From Cytophagales bacterium (GTDB lineage: Bacteria > Bacteroidota > Bacteroidia > Cytophagales > Spirosomataceae): a stretch of DNA of 64,000 nucleotides. This document shows positions 54,381 through 62,665 of the stretch, in pieces. The stretch's first letter is position 1, and each line of letters begins with the position of its first letter. Where the stretch lies: positions 1 through 64,000 of the forward strand of contig JANSYO010000006.1 of NCBI GenBank assembly GCA_024742395.1, read 5' to 3'. Under the pieces are notes generated by a model, which was given only the letters and a program-made list of their open reading frames with translations, made no database searches and was not told where the DNA came from. Both the position numbers and the translations under genes were made by a program.

Positions 54381-54400
54381 TTGTCCATGCTTTGTCCATG
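54381..54400 (+). repeat. Tandem 9-bp direct repeat upstream of the LamG lipoprotein
   Basis: TTGTCCATG at 54381-54389 and again at 54392-54400, 11-bp period, 84 bp before the ATG. Direct repeats at one helical turn are typical of response-regulator or LytTR sites. Identity unknown. Confidence 0.5.
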
Positions 54401-54483
54401 GAGGGTTTATGGAATCATGATCCAAAGCCCTGAATTTTGAAGAGGTAAGGCATAAGCCTTTTTTAATCTTAATTCTCATAATC

Positions 54484-55206
54484 ATGAAAACCATCTCTCT
54501 TCTTTCAATGCTACTATTATGTTTAACTCTTGTTACATCCTGCATTAAGGATGATCCATCTGCAGAACTCGAGCCAACTTCTTTAAAAATTGGACTCGTG
54601 GCTCATTTCCCATTAAATGGAAACGCTGACGACATTGGAACCAGCGGATTAAAAGGCACTGTGACTGGCACTACAATTGATTCTGACCGTTTTGGTAAAC
54701 CTGCGGGAGCCTATTACTTTGACGGCGAAGACGACATAATCCTTTATGATAAGCCAGAATTATTAGGCCTGGGTGGCCGCAATCCATATACGATGTCTGT
54801 ATGGGTAAAACCCGAATACCAAGACAAAACAAGTCATATAATATCAAAATTTAACGGAGGTATTTCAGCTGGATGGTACGTTGGAATCAATAAAGACTCT
54901 GTTTCACAGTCTTACAGAAATGCCGAACCTTGGGCCACTTATGGCACTACGCAAATAAACTTTGATAAATATGTGCACCTTTTGACCATATATGATGGCG
55001 TAAACCTGATGACCTATGTAAATGGTGAGTTAGACTCCAGCACGGCTTTCTTCAGTCACCCAAATGATGTCAAAACCCGCATTGTTATTGGCGGCCTCTA
55101 TTCCAGAAATGTTATCAATGCTACTTTTAAAGGTAGTATTGACGATATCCGTATTTATAACAGAGTCCTAGAAGCCGAGGAGATTGAGTGGTTAGTGGAA
55201 CATTGA
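54484..55206 (+). CDS. LamG-domain lipoprotein
   Basis: A 240-residue lipoprotein: lipobox VTSC (Cys20) followed by IKDD, which fits the lysine-acidic export signal described for Bacteroidota surface lipoproteins. The rest is one LamG/concanavalin domain: LVAHFPLNGNADD, PYTMSVWVKPE, VNGELDSS and GSIDDIRIYNRVLEAEEI, all typical. Probably a surface glycan-binding protein. Its own promoter region carries the 9-bp direct repeat. Confidence 0.88.
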   Translation: MKTISLLSMLLLCLTLVTSCIKDDPSAELEPTSLKIGLVAHFPLNGNADDIGTSGLKGTVTGTTIDSDRFGKPAGAYYFDGEDDIILYDKPELLGLGGRNPYTMSVWVKPEYQDKTSHIISKFNGGISAGWYVGINKDSVSQSYRNAEPWATYGTTQINFDKYVHLLTIYDGVNLMTYVNGELDSSTAFFSHPNDVKTRIVIGGLYSRNVINATFKGSIDDIRIYNRVLEAEEIEWLVEH

Positions 55207-55232
55207 AACAGCAGATTCTTCTCTATAAAACA

Positions 55233-55258
55233 AAAGCCCTCGCCATTTCTGGCGAGGG
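55233..55258. terminator. Bidirectional terminator
   Basis: Perfect 11-bp stem AGCCCTCGCCA / TGGCGAGGGCT with a 4-base loop between the convergent LamG and secDF genes. A-rich flank on the left favours termination of secDF. Confidence 0.88.
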
Positions 55259-55283
55259 CTCAAGCTATTTAAAATGTCAGCTC

Positions 55284-58265
55284 TTACGCTTTTGCTGCAT
55301 TAGCAGCAGCCTTAAGACCTTCTTCCTTTTCTTTAGTTAGCTGTCTTTGCATTGCGTCAACTACAATAGGAGCCGCAATATAAAGAGAGGAGTATGTACC
55401 TACAATTACCCCTAAGAACATCGCAAAGATGAAACCTCTAATAGTTTCTCCTCCAAAGATCAAAAGAATTAGGAGAACCAATAAGGTAGCAATACCCGTC
55501 ACCGCCGTACGGCTCAAAGTACTGTTCAAGGCATTATTAATAACCTGAGCAATGCTCTCATTTGCTTTACGCTTGTCATTCAGGTATTCACGTACACGGT
55601 CAAAGACTACCACAGTATCATTCATAGAGTAACCCATTAATGTCAATACCGCACCTACAAAAGCCTGATCTACATCTAATGAGAATGGAAGGATACCATT
55701 GAATAAGGAGAAGATACCGAGTATCACCAATACATCATGGAAAACCGCTACTACTGCACCAAAACTAAAGGCCACACTACGGAATCTGATAAAGATATAA
55801 ATGAACGTAACAATTAATGAATAGAAAATGGCTTTCAATGAAGACCAGATGGTGTCATTGGCAATGGTAGGACCCACCTTAGATGAGCTTACTACTTCAC
55901 CAGGGTTACCGTCTAAGCTGGAAACTACTCCATTAATTTTCTCCTGAATCTCTAGTTCTACTTCAGGATTGGTATTGTCAATCTCATAGGCGGTAGTAAT
56001 TTTTACCTGATCAAATCCACCAAACGTTTTTACTTCAGCATTGAAGCCAGCTTGCTCCATTGCATTTCTTACATCTTCTGTAGCTACAGTATTCTCAAAC
56101 TTGGCAACATAGGTACGACCACCTTTAAAGTCTACACCCAAACCAAAGCCCTTAATACCAATAGAGATAGCACCTGCAATAATGATTCCCGCAGATACCA
56201 TATAAAACTTCTTACGATTATCTACGAAGTTAATATTGGTGTTATTAAACAGTCTTTCTGTCCACTGCATCATGAAAGAGATCGTCTTACCCTTTTTGAT
56301 GTAATGCTCGAAAATCAAACGAGAAATGAAAATGGCACAGAAAAGTGAAGTGAAAATACCAATCAATAGAGTGGTAGCAAAACCAAGAACCAGACCCGTT
56401 CCGAATATGAATAAGATAATACCCGTAATTAAAGTAGTCACGTTAGAGTCAATAATTGACGGCATTGCAAATTTGAAACCGTTTCTTACTGCTGTAGCAA
56501 ATGGTTTTCCCTCTGCCAGTTCTTCTTTAATTCTTTCATAAATCAGTACGTTTGCATCTACCGACATACCTACTGAAAGTACCATACCGGCAATACCAGG
56601 CAAGGTTAAAGTAGCACCAAATGAAGCCATAACCCCAAGCAATAAAACTAGGTTAACCAAGAGAGCAATGTTAGCGATCCAGCCGGCTCTGTTGTAGTAT
56701 ATCAATACAAATACCAAAACCGCTAATAAACCTACAAGAGATGAAATTACACCGGCTCTAACAGCACTGCTACCTACGGAGGCTCCAACTACCGCCTCCT
56801 CAATGATGTTGGTAGGAGCAGGAAGCTTACCCGCCTTAAGTACGTTAGCAAGGTCACTTGCTTCCTCGAGCGTAAAATTTCCGGAGATACTGGAGTTTCC
56901 ACCTGTAATTTCCTGATTAACATTTGGAGCAGAGTACACATAATTATCTAAAACTATAGCTACTCTTTGACCCACATTTGCAGCCGTCAGATCTCTCCAT
57001 TTTCTGGAGCCTGTAGCATTCATTTGCATACTCACGTCTGGTCTGCCCGTTGTAGGGTCATAATCCTGACGAGCATTTGTAATTACATCACCTTCTAAAG
57101 GAGCATTGCCCAGATCTTTAACAAAGTAAAGATTTACCAGCTCTTCATTATTTGTGGTGTTTAAGAAAGGCTTAACATCGTAAACAAAACTTAAATCTGC
57201 CGGGAACAATTGCTTTACAGCGGTTCTCTTCAGAATTTCATTAACTCTTGATGTATCTTTACTTCTAACAGCAAGACCATACCCCGTATTTACAAAAAGG
57301 TTACTGAAAGCATTATTGTTGTTCAGCAATGAATCACCGACAGACGTTGAGTCTGAAGTGCCGGCAAGTTGAGAAGCCAAGTCATTTGAAGCAGTTTTAG
57401 CTGTATCAGCAGAGCTAGCATTATTGATTTTATTCTCGAGAGAGCTTAATCTAGAATCGGCGTCTAATTGACCTAAATAATTAGAAAAGGCATCTAAAGA
57501 TGGTCCTATTTCCTGCATTTCATACACTTCTACAAACTCAAGCTTCGCCGCTCCAGAAAGTAGTTTACGCACACGCTGAGGGTTATCAATACCCGGAAGC
57601 TCTACCTGTATTCTGTTTGTTCCCGGTAATTTTTGAAGGTTCGGGTTGGCCACACCAAACTTATCAACACGTGTTTGAATAATATTAAAGGCTCTGTCAA
57701 ACGCTCCGTCTACCTCTGTTTTTAAGTACGAAATTACCTCAACATCAGAAGAGTTTAGGCTAAGTTCTCCTCTGTTAGAAGAATTGGCAAACACTCTGGA
57801 AAGAGATGTATTTGGGGCCAGCTTTTTAAACTCATCGGCAAAAAGATCGACGAAATGATCTGTACTGGTTACTGATCTTTCAGCAGCATTAGTAATGGCC
57901 TGATTGATTCTTGGATCACGAGAAGAGCTTGCCAATGACTTAACGATATCGTTTGGCGATACCTCAAGAATTACGTGCATTCCACCTTGAAGGTCAAGAC
58001 CTAATCCAAGTTCTTGTTTTGTAAGGTCTTCAAGAGTAGTTCCTAAGAAAACAGGCTGTTTCCATAGTGAATCTAAATACCTCTGTTTTTTCTGAGGATC
58101 AATGTTGCCATCAACGGTCATGGCAAAGGCTTCTGCATCCTTACGAATACTATTCGCTTTTAACGTTCTGATTAGGTAATAGGCACTCACGGAAAGCAAT
58201 ATGACGATCAGTGCTATTATTCCACCTCTATTTCTCATAATGAAATGGTGTCTTCTGTCCCACAA
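55284..58265 (-). CDS. secDF: Protein translocase subunit SecDF (fused)
   Basis: A 993-residue fusion of SecD and SecF with twelve predicted membrane helices. SecD part: LGLDLQGGMHVILEV, IQTRVDKFGVANPNLQ, IRVELPGID-like RIQVELPGIDNPQRV, GMVLSVGMSVDANVLIYERIKEE. SecF part: GLGVDFKGGRTYVA and GYSMNDTVVVFDRVRE. A low-complexity Ser/Asn/Ala insert lies near 280-330 of the first periplasmic domain. It uses the proton gradient to complete Sec export. The fusion is normal in Bacteroidota. Confidence 0.97.
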   Translation of the reverse strand: MWDRRHHFIMRNRGGIIALIVILLSVSAYYLIRTLKANSIRKDAEAFAMTVDGNIDPQKKQRYLDSLWKQPVFLGTTLEDLTKQELGLGLDLQGGMHVILEVSPNDIVKSLASSSRDPRINQAITNAAERSVTSTDHFVDLFADEFKKLAPNTSLSRVFANSSNRGELSLNSSDVEVISYLKTEVDGAFDRAFNIIQTRVDKFGVANPNLQKLPGTNRIQVELPGIDNPQRVRKLLSGAAKLEFVEVYEMQEIGPSLDAFSNYLGQLDADSRLSSLENKINNASSADTAKTASNDLASQLAGTSDSTSVGDSLLNNNNAFSNLFVNTGYGLAVRSKDTSRVNEILKRTAVKQLFPADLSFVYDVKPFLNTTNNEELVNLYFVKDLGNAPLEGDVITNARQDYDPTTGRPDVSMQMNATGSRKWRDLTAANVGQRVAIVLDNYVYSAPNVNQEITGGNSSISGNFTLEEASDLANVLKAGKLPAPTNIIEEAVVGASVGSSAVRAGVISSLVGLLAVLVFVLIYYNRAGWIANIALLVNLVLLLGVMASFGATLTLPGIAGMVLSVGMSVDANVLIYERIKEELAEGKPFATAVRNGFKFAMPSIIDSNVTTLITGIILFIFGTGLVLGFATTLLIGIFTSLFCAIFISRLIFEHYIKKGKTISFMMQWTERLFNNTNINFVDNRKKFYMVSAGIIIAGAISIGIKGFGLGVDFKGGRTYVAKFENTVATEDVRNAMEQAGFNAEVKTFGGFDQVKITTAYEIDNTNPEVELEIQEKINGVVSSLDGNPGEVVSSSKVGPTIANDTIWSSLKAIFYSLIVTFIYIFIRFRSVAFSFGAVVAVFHDVLVILGIFSLFNGILPFSLDVDQAFVGAVLTLMGYSMNDTVVVFDRVREYLNDKRKANESIAQVINNALNSTLSRTAVTGIATLLVLLILLIFGGETIRGFIFAMFLGVIVGTYSSLYIAAPIVVDAMQRQLTKEKEEGLKAAANAAKA

Positions 58266-58368
58266 AGACGTTTTATATGTGTTAAATCAACTGGGGACAC
58301 AGTTAATGATAAAATTTTATTGAAATGTAATGGAGTATTTAGCCGTAATGAGGCTGTGTATCCCTGAA

Positions 58369-58716
58369 TCAGGGTGCATTTATAGCAATATGATGCTCAA
58401 AAAGCTTTTCGAAATAAGAAATCCGAAAAACAGGTTTTGTCACTACTTTGAAGATATTCTCTGCAACAGCAACCGTAAGTGTTAATGCCGGCAAGAGTTC
58501 AAAATCTGAACCAAAGTCAAAGGCAAAAGAAGGGATAACGTAATCAGAAGAGAGCTCAGAATACACAGCATTCTGCCCTTCTTCATCACCATCAGCATGA
58601 ACAGGAACTTCCTGACTTGCAGGAATTTCAGTTAAGTCTTTACTGAAAACTATTCCAAGCATGAATATGCTCAGGAAAAATCCTAGACCTCTGAATATGT
58701 AGTTCTGATGCTTCAT
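58369..58716 (-). CDS. Small hypothetical exported protein
   Basis: A 115-residue protein of unknown function. An N-terminal hydrophobic segment (residues 8-25) is followed by an acidic middle (ADGDEEGQN) and a C-terminal block rich in aromatics (FRISYFEKLFEHHIAINAP). It has a well-placed promoter upstream, so it is probably a real gene. I recall similar short proteins in Cytophagales but no function. Confidence 0.6.
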   Translation of the reverse strand: MKHQNYIFRGLGFFLSIFMLGIVFSKDLTEIPASQEVPVHADGDEEGQNAVYSELSSDYVIPSFAFDFGSDFELLPALTLTVAVAENIFKVVTKPVFRISYFEKLFEHHIAINAP

Positions 58717-58726
58717 AACAAGGCCG

Positions 58727-58758
58727 CAAATCTACAATGATTTCTAAGAAAATGTCAA
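58727..58758 (-). promoter_or_regulatory. Promoter of the small exported protein gene
   Basis: Minus-strand -7 box TAGATTTG (58727-58734) and TTG at 58756-58758 with a 21-bp spacer. This is the best -33/-7 pair in the window. Confidence 0.6.
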
Positions 58759-58808
58759 GTATAAACTAAATTTGTTAAATCAAATTGCTCTGAATCAAGT
58801 GCTTATTG

Positions 58809-59330
58809 CTATTTCGAGAGTGCCTGAATGAGCTTAGTCTTACTGACTTGCATACGCCAAATAAGGGGTTCTTCCTTTTCAGAAAGGCATTCATCGTGCT
58901 CTTTGAAGCTAAAATAATAGCCATAAACCTCCTCTGTAAGTTTTTGAGGGGTTGGATCAAAACTTTTGCCTTGATTCAACTCATAAGCTAAGGCTTTCAA
59001 AATTTGGCTCTCCTTCTCAAAGGCAGATTTGAAGGAATTTGGATTTACAGCATTCAATTCTAACTCAAAATTAGCTTCTACAGAATCTATAGCCTCTTCT
59101 CTGGCATTACAATCAGCCATATAAACCACTTTAGCTACCCCATTGCCTAAGCTTGATAAAGAAGATTGAATTTCTGCCTCGGTTACTTTCTGTATCTTGT
59201 AAGCCCCCATGTTTTCTTTAATGGCACTGGTATCAAGCTTTTCAACATTTGTACATGAAAAAGACAGGACAGCCAAAGAAAAAAAAACAAGCAGACTATA
59301 TTTGATAGTTTGAAACGAATACATCTTCAT
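58809..59330 (-). CDS. Hypothetical lipoprotein
   Basis: A 173-residue lipoprotein: leader to FSC (Cys26, residues just after are TNVEK, without the acidic surface signal) and a mature domain without recognised family. It contains a conserved-looking CNAREEAIDSVEANFELELNA-type helix region (two Cys in the mature part). The start codon (59328-59330) overlaps the ATG of the divergent serine hydrolase (59329-59331). Function unknown. Confidence 0.65.
   Translation of the reverse strand: MKMYSFQTIKYSLLVFFSLAVLSFSCTNVEKLDTSAIKENMGAYKIQKVTEAEIQSSLSSLGNGVAKVVYMADCNAREEAIDSVEANFELELNAVNPNSFKSAFEKESQILKALAYELNQGKSFDPTPQKLTEEVYGYYFSFKEHDECLSEKEEPLIWRMQVSKTKLIQALSK
59297..59304 (+). promoter_or_regulatory. 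-7 box for the serine hydrolase, inside the lipoprotein gene
   Basis: TATATTTG, exact TAnnTTTG, 24 nt before the ATG at 59329 and within the first codons of the opposite-strand lipoprotein gene. No -33 TTG at the normal distance. Confidence 0.5.
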
Positions 59331-60459
59331 GAGAATTAAGCTTTTGACTCTTCTTACCTTCTGTTCACTTGTGGCCTTTGCTCAGCAAACAAACAAAAAA
59401 TTTAAAAAGAGTCTTTTCAAAAATGAAAAATTGAAACCTCTCCTAAAAGAGGCCCAAAAATACCGAATACAAATCGTTTATACGCCTATAGATAAATGGA
59501 ATAATCCCGGAAAGACTCAATTCTTCAATTATGATCCTGAAGAATACTTTTATCCTGCCAGTACTGTTAAATTTCCGGCAGCCTTGTTGTCTCTACAAAA
59601 GCTAAAAGAACTGAACATTGATCGAAAAGCTAAATACACGAGCAATTCGACTATACCCTCTTATTCATCCGTTTCGGCAGACTCAACTGACTTAAGCATT
59701 GAGAAATTTATCCAATCTATTTTCTTGGTTAGTAGTAATGATGCCTTTAACAGACTCTATGATTTCCTGGGGACAGACCATTTTAATAGTCAACTTGTTT
59801 CCAAAGGATATCTGAACACAAGAATTAATCATAGATTATCTATCACTCTAAGCCAGGTGGCCAATCAAACTACCCCTGAAATAAACCTTGGTGGCCTTTA
59901 CAAGCAAGCAAGTACTACTTCCAATAAAAGCTATGAATCAGCAGAAAGCATACCCATTGGCAAGGCCCATATATCAAATGGTGAAAGAATAAATAAGCCC
60001 ATGGATTTCTCCGCAAAAAATCAGTTTGATTTGTTAGATCAGCATCGAATGCTCCAGAAGATGTACTTCCCTGAGACCTTACCAGATATTGAGGCATTTG
60101 ATCTACGGCCCGAAGACCTTGAATTTATCAAAGACTATATGAGCCGAGTGCCAAGAAATGCCGGACACAATGAAAGCCACTACCCTGATAATTTTGGTAA
60201 GTTTCTGTTGTATGGTGACAAAGCCGGAAGAATTCCGGAGCACATTAAAATCTATAACAAAATAGGCGGAGCATACGGATTTCTTATTGATAACGCCCTA
60301 ATACATGACGAAAAAAGCGGAATCAAATTCTTGCTTTCTGCGGCAATTTATACCAATGAAAACGAAACACTGAATGACGATACCTATGAATATAGCCAAA
60401 TTGGCTTACCCTTCTTAGGGGAGCTGGGAAGGCATATTTATGAATTGAATTCTAAATAA
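59329..60459 (+). CDS. Class A beta-lactamase-like serine hydrolase
   Basis: A 376-residue protein with a Sec signal (ending AFAQ). Serine-enzyme motifs: SxxK at S78-T-V-K81, an SxN-type SSND at 135-138 and KIGG (KTG-like) near residue 310. Family match is PF13354 (beta-lactamase 2), which includes non-lactamase hydrolases; no resistance role can be claimed. Its 3' end overlaps the convergent GDP-mannose gene by 8 bp. Likely a periplasmic hydrolase or cell-wall enzyme. Confidence 0.82.
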   Translation: MRIKLLTLLTFCSLVAFAQQTNKKFKKSLFKNEKLKPLLKEAQKYRIQIVYTPIDKWNNPGKTQFFNYDPEEYFYPASTVKFPAALLSLQKLKELNIDRKAKYTSNSTIPSYSSVSADSTDLSIEKFIQSIFLVSSNDAFNRLYDFLGTDHFNSQLVSKGYLNTRINHRLSITLSQVANQTTPEINLGGLYKQASTTSNKSYESAESIPIGKAHISNGERINKPMDFSAKNQFDLLDQHRMLQKMYFPETLPDIEAFDLRPEDLEFIKDYMSRVPRNAGHNESHYPDNFGKFLLYGDKAGRIPEHIKIYNKIGGAYGFLIDNALIHDEKSGIKFLLSAAIYTNENETLNDDTYEYSQIGLPFLGELGRHIYELNSK

Positions 60460-61522
60460 ATTCGCCGCCTTTCTTCTCTGCATCTGCCACAAACTGTTTA
60501 ACCTTTTGTTCGTCTTCCAGCTTACAAATCATGAGCACATTGTCGAATTCAGAGACTATATAGCCCTCAAGACCACTTAAAACTACCAACTTATCTTTTG
60601 GCGTCTTCACCACGCAATTGGTAGTATCGTAAATCATAACGGTAGCATCAATAGCATTTTCATTCTCATCCTTGTCAGAATTATCGTAGACTGAACGCCA
60701 GGTACCCAAATCAGACCAGCCGATATCACTTTTAACCACATAAACATTTTCCGCTTTCTCCATAAGACCGTTGTCAATTGAGATAGATCGGCATCTGGTA
60801 TACGCTGCTCTTAATGCCTCCTTCTCATCAGGAGTATAGAAGCTTTTTTGTGCCTGATTAAACGCGTCAGCCTCTTCAGGGAGGTATTTTGAAAAAGCAA
60901 ATGTCAATGAGGAAGCTGACCAAACAAAAATTCCTGCGTTCCAGGTATAATCTCCACTGGCTAAGAACATATTGGCAAGCTCCAAATTAGGCTTCTCTGT
61001 AAAGGTTTTAACCTTCTTCACTTCACCATCAGAACTTTCTTCAAACTGAATATAGCCATAACCTGTATTGGCGTGTGTCGGTTCTATGCCTAAAGTAACC
61101 AGAGCATTGTTCTTAGAGGCATAGTCAATTGCAATATTAATTTTCTTTTTAAACTCCTCTTCTTTTAAAATAATATGATCGGCAGGAGCCACCACAATAT
61201 TGGCATTCGGGTTTTGTTTTTGAATTTTATAACAAGCATAGCCAATACAAGGCCCGGTGTTTCTTCTACCAGGCTCACATAGAACCTGATCATCTGTCAT
61301 GAAGGGCAGTTGTTTTTGGGTAAGTTCTTTGTATTCCCCTCCGGTAACTACGTAGATATTTTCTTTAGGACAGATTCCTTCAAAACGATCAGCAGTTTGC
61401 TGTATCAATGTTCTTCCTGTGCCTAAGACATCATGAAACTGTTTAGGAAACGACTGTCTGCTGAAAGGCCAAAACCTGCTGCCGATTCCGCCAGCCATGA
61501 TAACTACATAATTATTTTCCAT
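60452..61522 (-). CDS. manC: Mannose-1-phosphate guanylyltransferase
   Basis: A 356-residue nucleotidyltransferase without the isomerase domain. Signature MAGGIGSRFWPFSRQSFPKQ near the start, then CEPGRRNTGPCIGYA, VAPADHIIL, FTEKPNLELA and YTWNAGIFVW. It makes GDP-mannose from mannose-1-phosphate for surface glycans. It is translated 11 bp overlapping the DUF3089 gene upstream, so co-transcribed. Confidence 0.95.
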   Translation of the reverse strand: MENNYVVIMAGGIGSRFWPFSRQSFPKQFHDVLGTGRTLIQQTADRFEGICPKENIYVVTGGEYKELTQKQLPFMTDDQVLCEPGRRNTGPCIGYACYKIQKQNPNANIVVAPADHIILKEEEFKKKINIAIDYASKNNALVTLGIEPTHANTGYGYIQFEESSDGEVKKVKTFTEKPNLELANMFLASGDYTWNAGIFVWSASSLTFAFSKYLPEEADAFNQAQKSFYTPDEKEALRAAYTRCRSISIDNGLMEKAENVYVVKSDIGWSDLGTWRSVYDNSDKDENENAIDATVMIYDTTNCVVKTPKDKLVVLSGLEGYIVSEFDNVLMICKLEDEQKVKQFVADAEKKGGEFI

Positions 61523-62564
61523 GAATATTATTTTGAGTAAGAAAAGTGGACAACCGCAAAGCTACATTTTCTCGGATATTCATCCAATATAAATTGATGT
61601 CTGCCCTATGCCATATTTTAGTGTTGATAAATATTCGCCCTCTTACATGCGGTTTTGATATCCAAAGCATGCCATCACAGACCTTCGCGTCTACCGGGTT
61701 TTCAATAAATTTAAACTTTAATCCCACCCCTCCCTTGTTCAAGGTTCGGTCGGCATACTCCTCATCTATTCGCCATGTAAGCGGATTGGTACAAACAGCC
61801 TCATCCAGTCCGTCTTCATAATAAGGCGGATAAAAGCCTTCTGCAAAAGTATTCCAGCTGACAAATCCACCTATGTCATTCGGTGAGTTACTAGGCTCAA
61901 TATTCTTAAAAACATCTGGTTTCGTAGCTATACCAATCAAATAAGCCTCTACCAATTGACTTTGCCTCTCGGTGCCATCAAAAAACTCTTTTATTAAACG
62001 CTTGGCATGTACGGTGCCTTGAGAATGTGAGGCGATTACAATGGGGCGGCCATCGTTGTACTCCTGGAGATAAAACTCAAATGCAGACTTAACATCAGAA
62101 TAGGCTAAATCTAAAGCTGCTTTTGCTGAGGCTTTATCAGAGGTTGTAAATGCCGAATAGTGTGCCTGTCGATATCTTGGTGCATAAACTTTACATGAGC
62201 CATTAAAAGCGGTAGCCTGATTCATTATTGTACTCTTATCTACTTTTCTGTTTAGATCCTCATCATAAACATCGGCATTCCATAAAAAGCTGTTACTGGG
62301 TTCATATGTAAAGATTGTGGGGTGGATAAAAAAGACATCTCCCTTGGCTTCATTTTGTAAATCTGACAAGCCTGAGTTAACCGGAATTGTATCTGCCAAA
62401 TCTTGCATTTGCGGTAACGCCGCCCAGCTTTTTGATGTAGAATAATCAGGCGGAACAGGCCTCTCACTTGCTGAGAAAGGTATCTCAATTTCAAAAAACT
62501 GCTGTGCTGAAGCATTTAAAATCACCAAAATGAGCCAAAATGCTCCCCTAACACCCCTTTTCAT
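61512..62564 (-). CDS. DUF3089 secreted alpha/beta hydrolase
   Basis: A 350-residue protein with a Sec signal (ending SAQ). DUF3089 landmarks: GDVFFIHPTIF, ALDLAYSDVKSAFEFYL, nucleophile elbow ASHSQGTVHA and the late HVRGRIFINTK. It is probably an esterase or lipase outside the cytoplasm. Overlap of 11 bp with manC suggests translational coupling, though no functional link is obvious. Confidence 0.85.
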   Translation of the reverse strand: MKRGVRGAFWLILVILNASAQQFFEIEIPFSASERPVPPDYSTSKSWAALPQMQDLADTIPVNSGLSDLQNEAKGDVFFIHPTIFTYEPSNSFLWNADVYDEDLNRKVDKSTIMNQATAFNGSCKVYAPRYRQAHYSAFTTSDKASAKAALDLAYSDVKSAFEFYLQEYNDGRPIVIASHSQGTVHAKRLIKEFFDGTERQSQLVEAYLIGIATKPDVFKNIEPSNSPNDIGGFVSWNTFAEGFYPPYYEDGLDEAVCTNPLTWRIDEEYADRTLNKGGVGLKFKFIENPVDAKVCDGMLWISKPHVRGRIFINTKIWHRADINLYWMNIRENVALRLSTFLTQNNIHGK

Positions 62565-62665
62565 TTATTTATCACTATTTTTTGTTTGAATATTACAATA
62601 ATACCATTTCTTTTGTTAAACTATATAGCCCCCTACAAGCAGTTTAACCTTAATCATTATACTTT

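Noticed and set aside
59329-60459. Antibiotic-resistance beta-lactamase
   Set aside because: The motifs fit class A-like serine hydrolases broadly; the KTG is KIG and the length is atypical, so resistance cannot be claimed.
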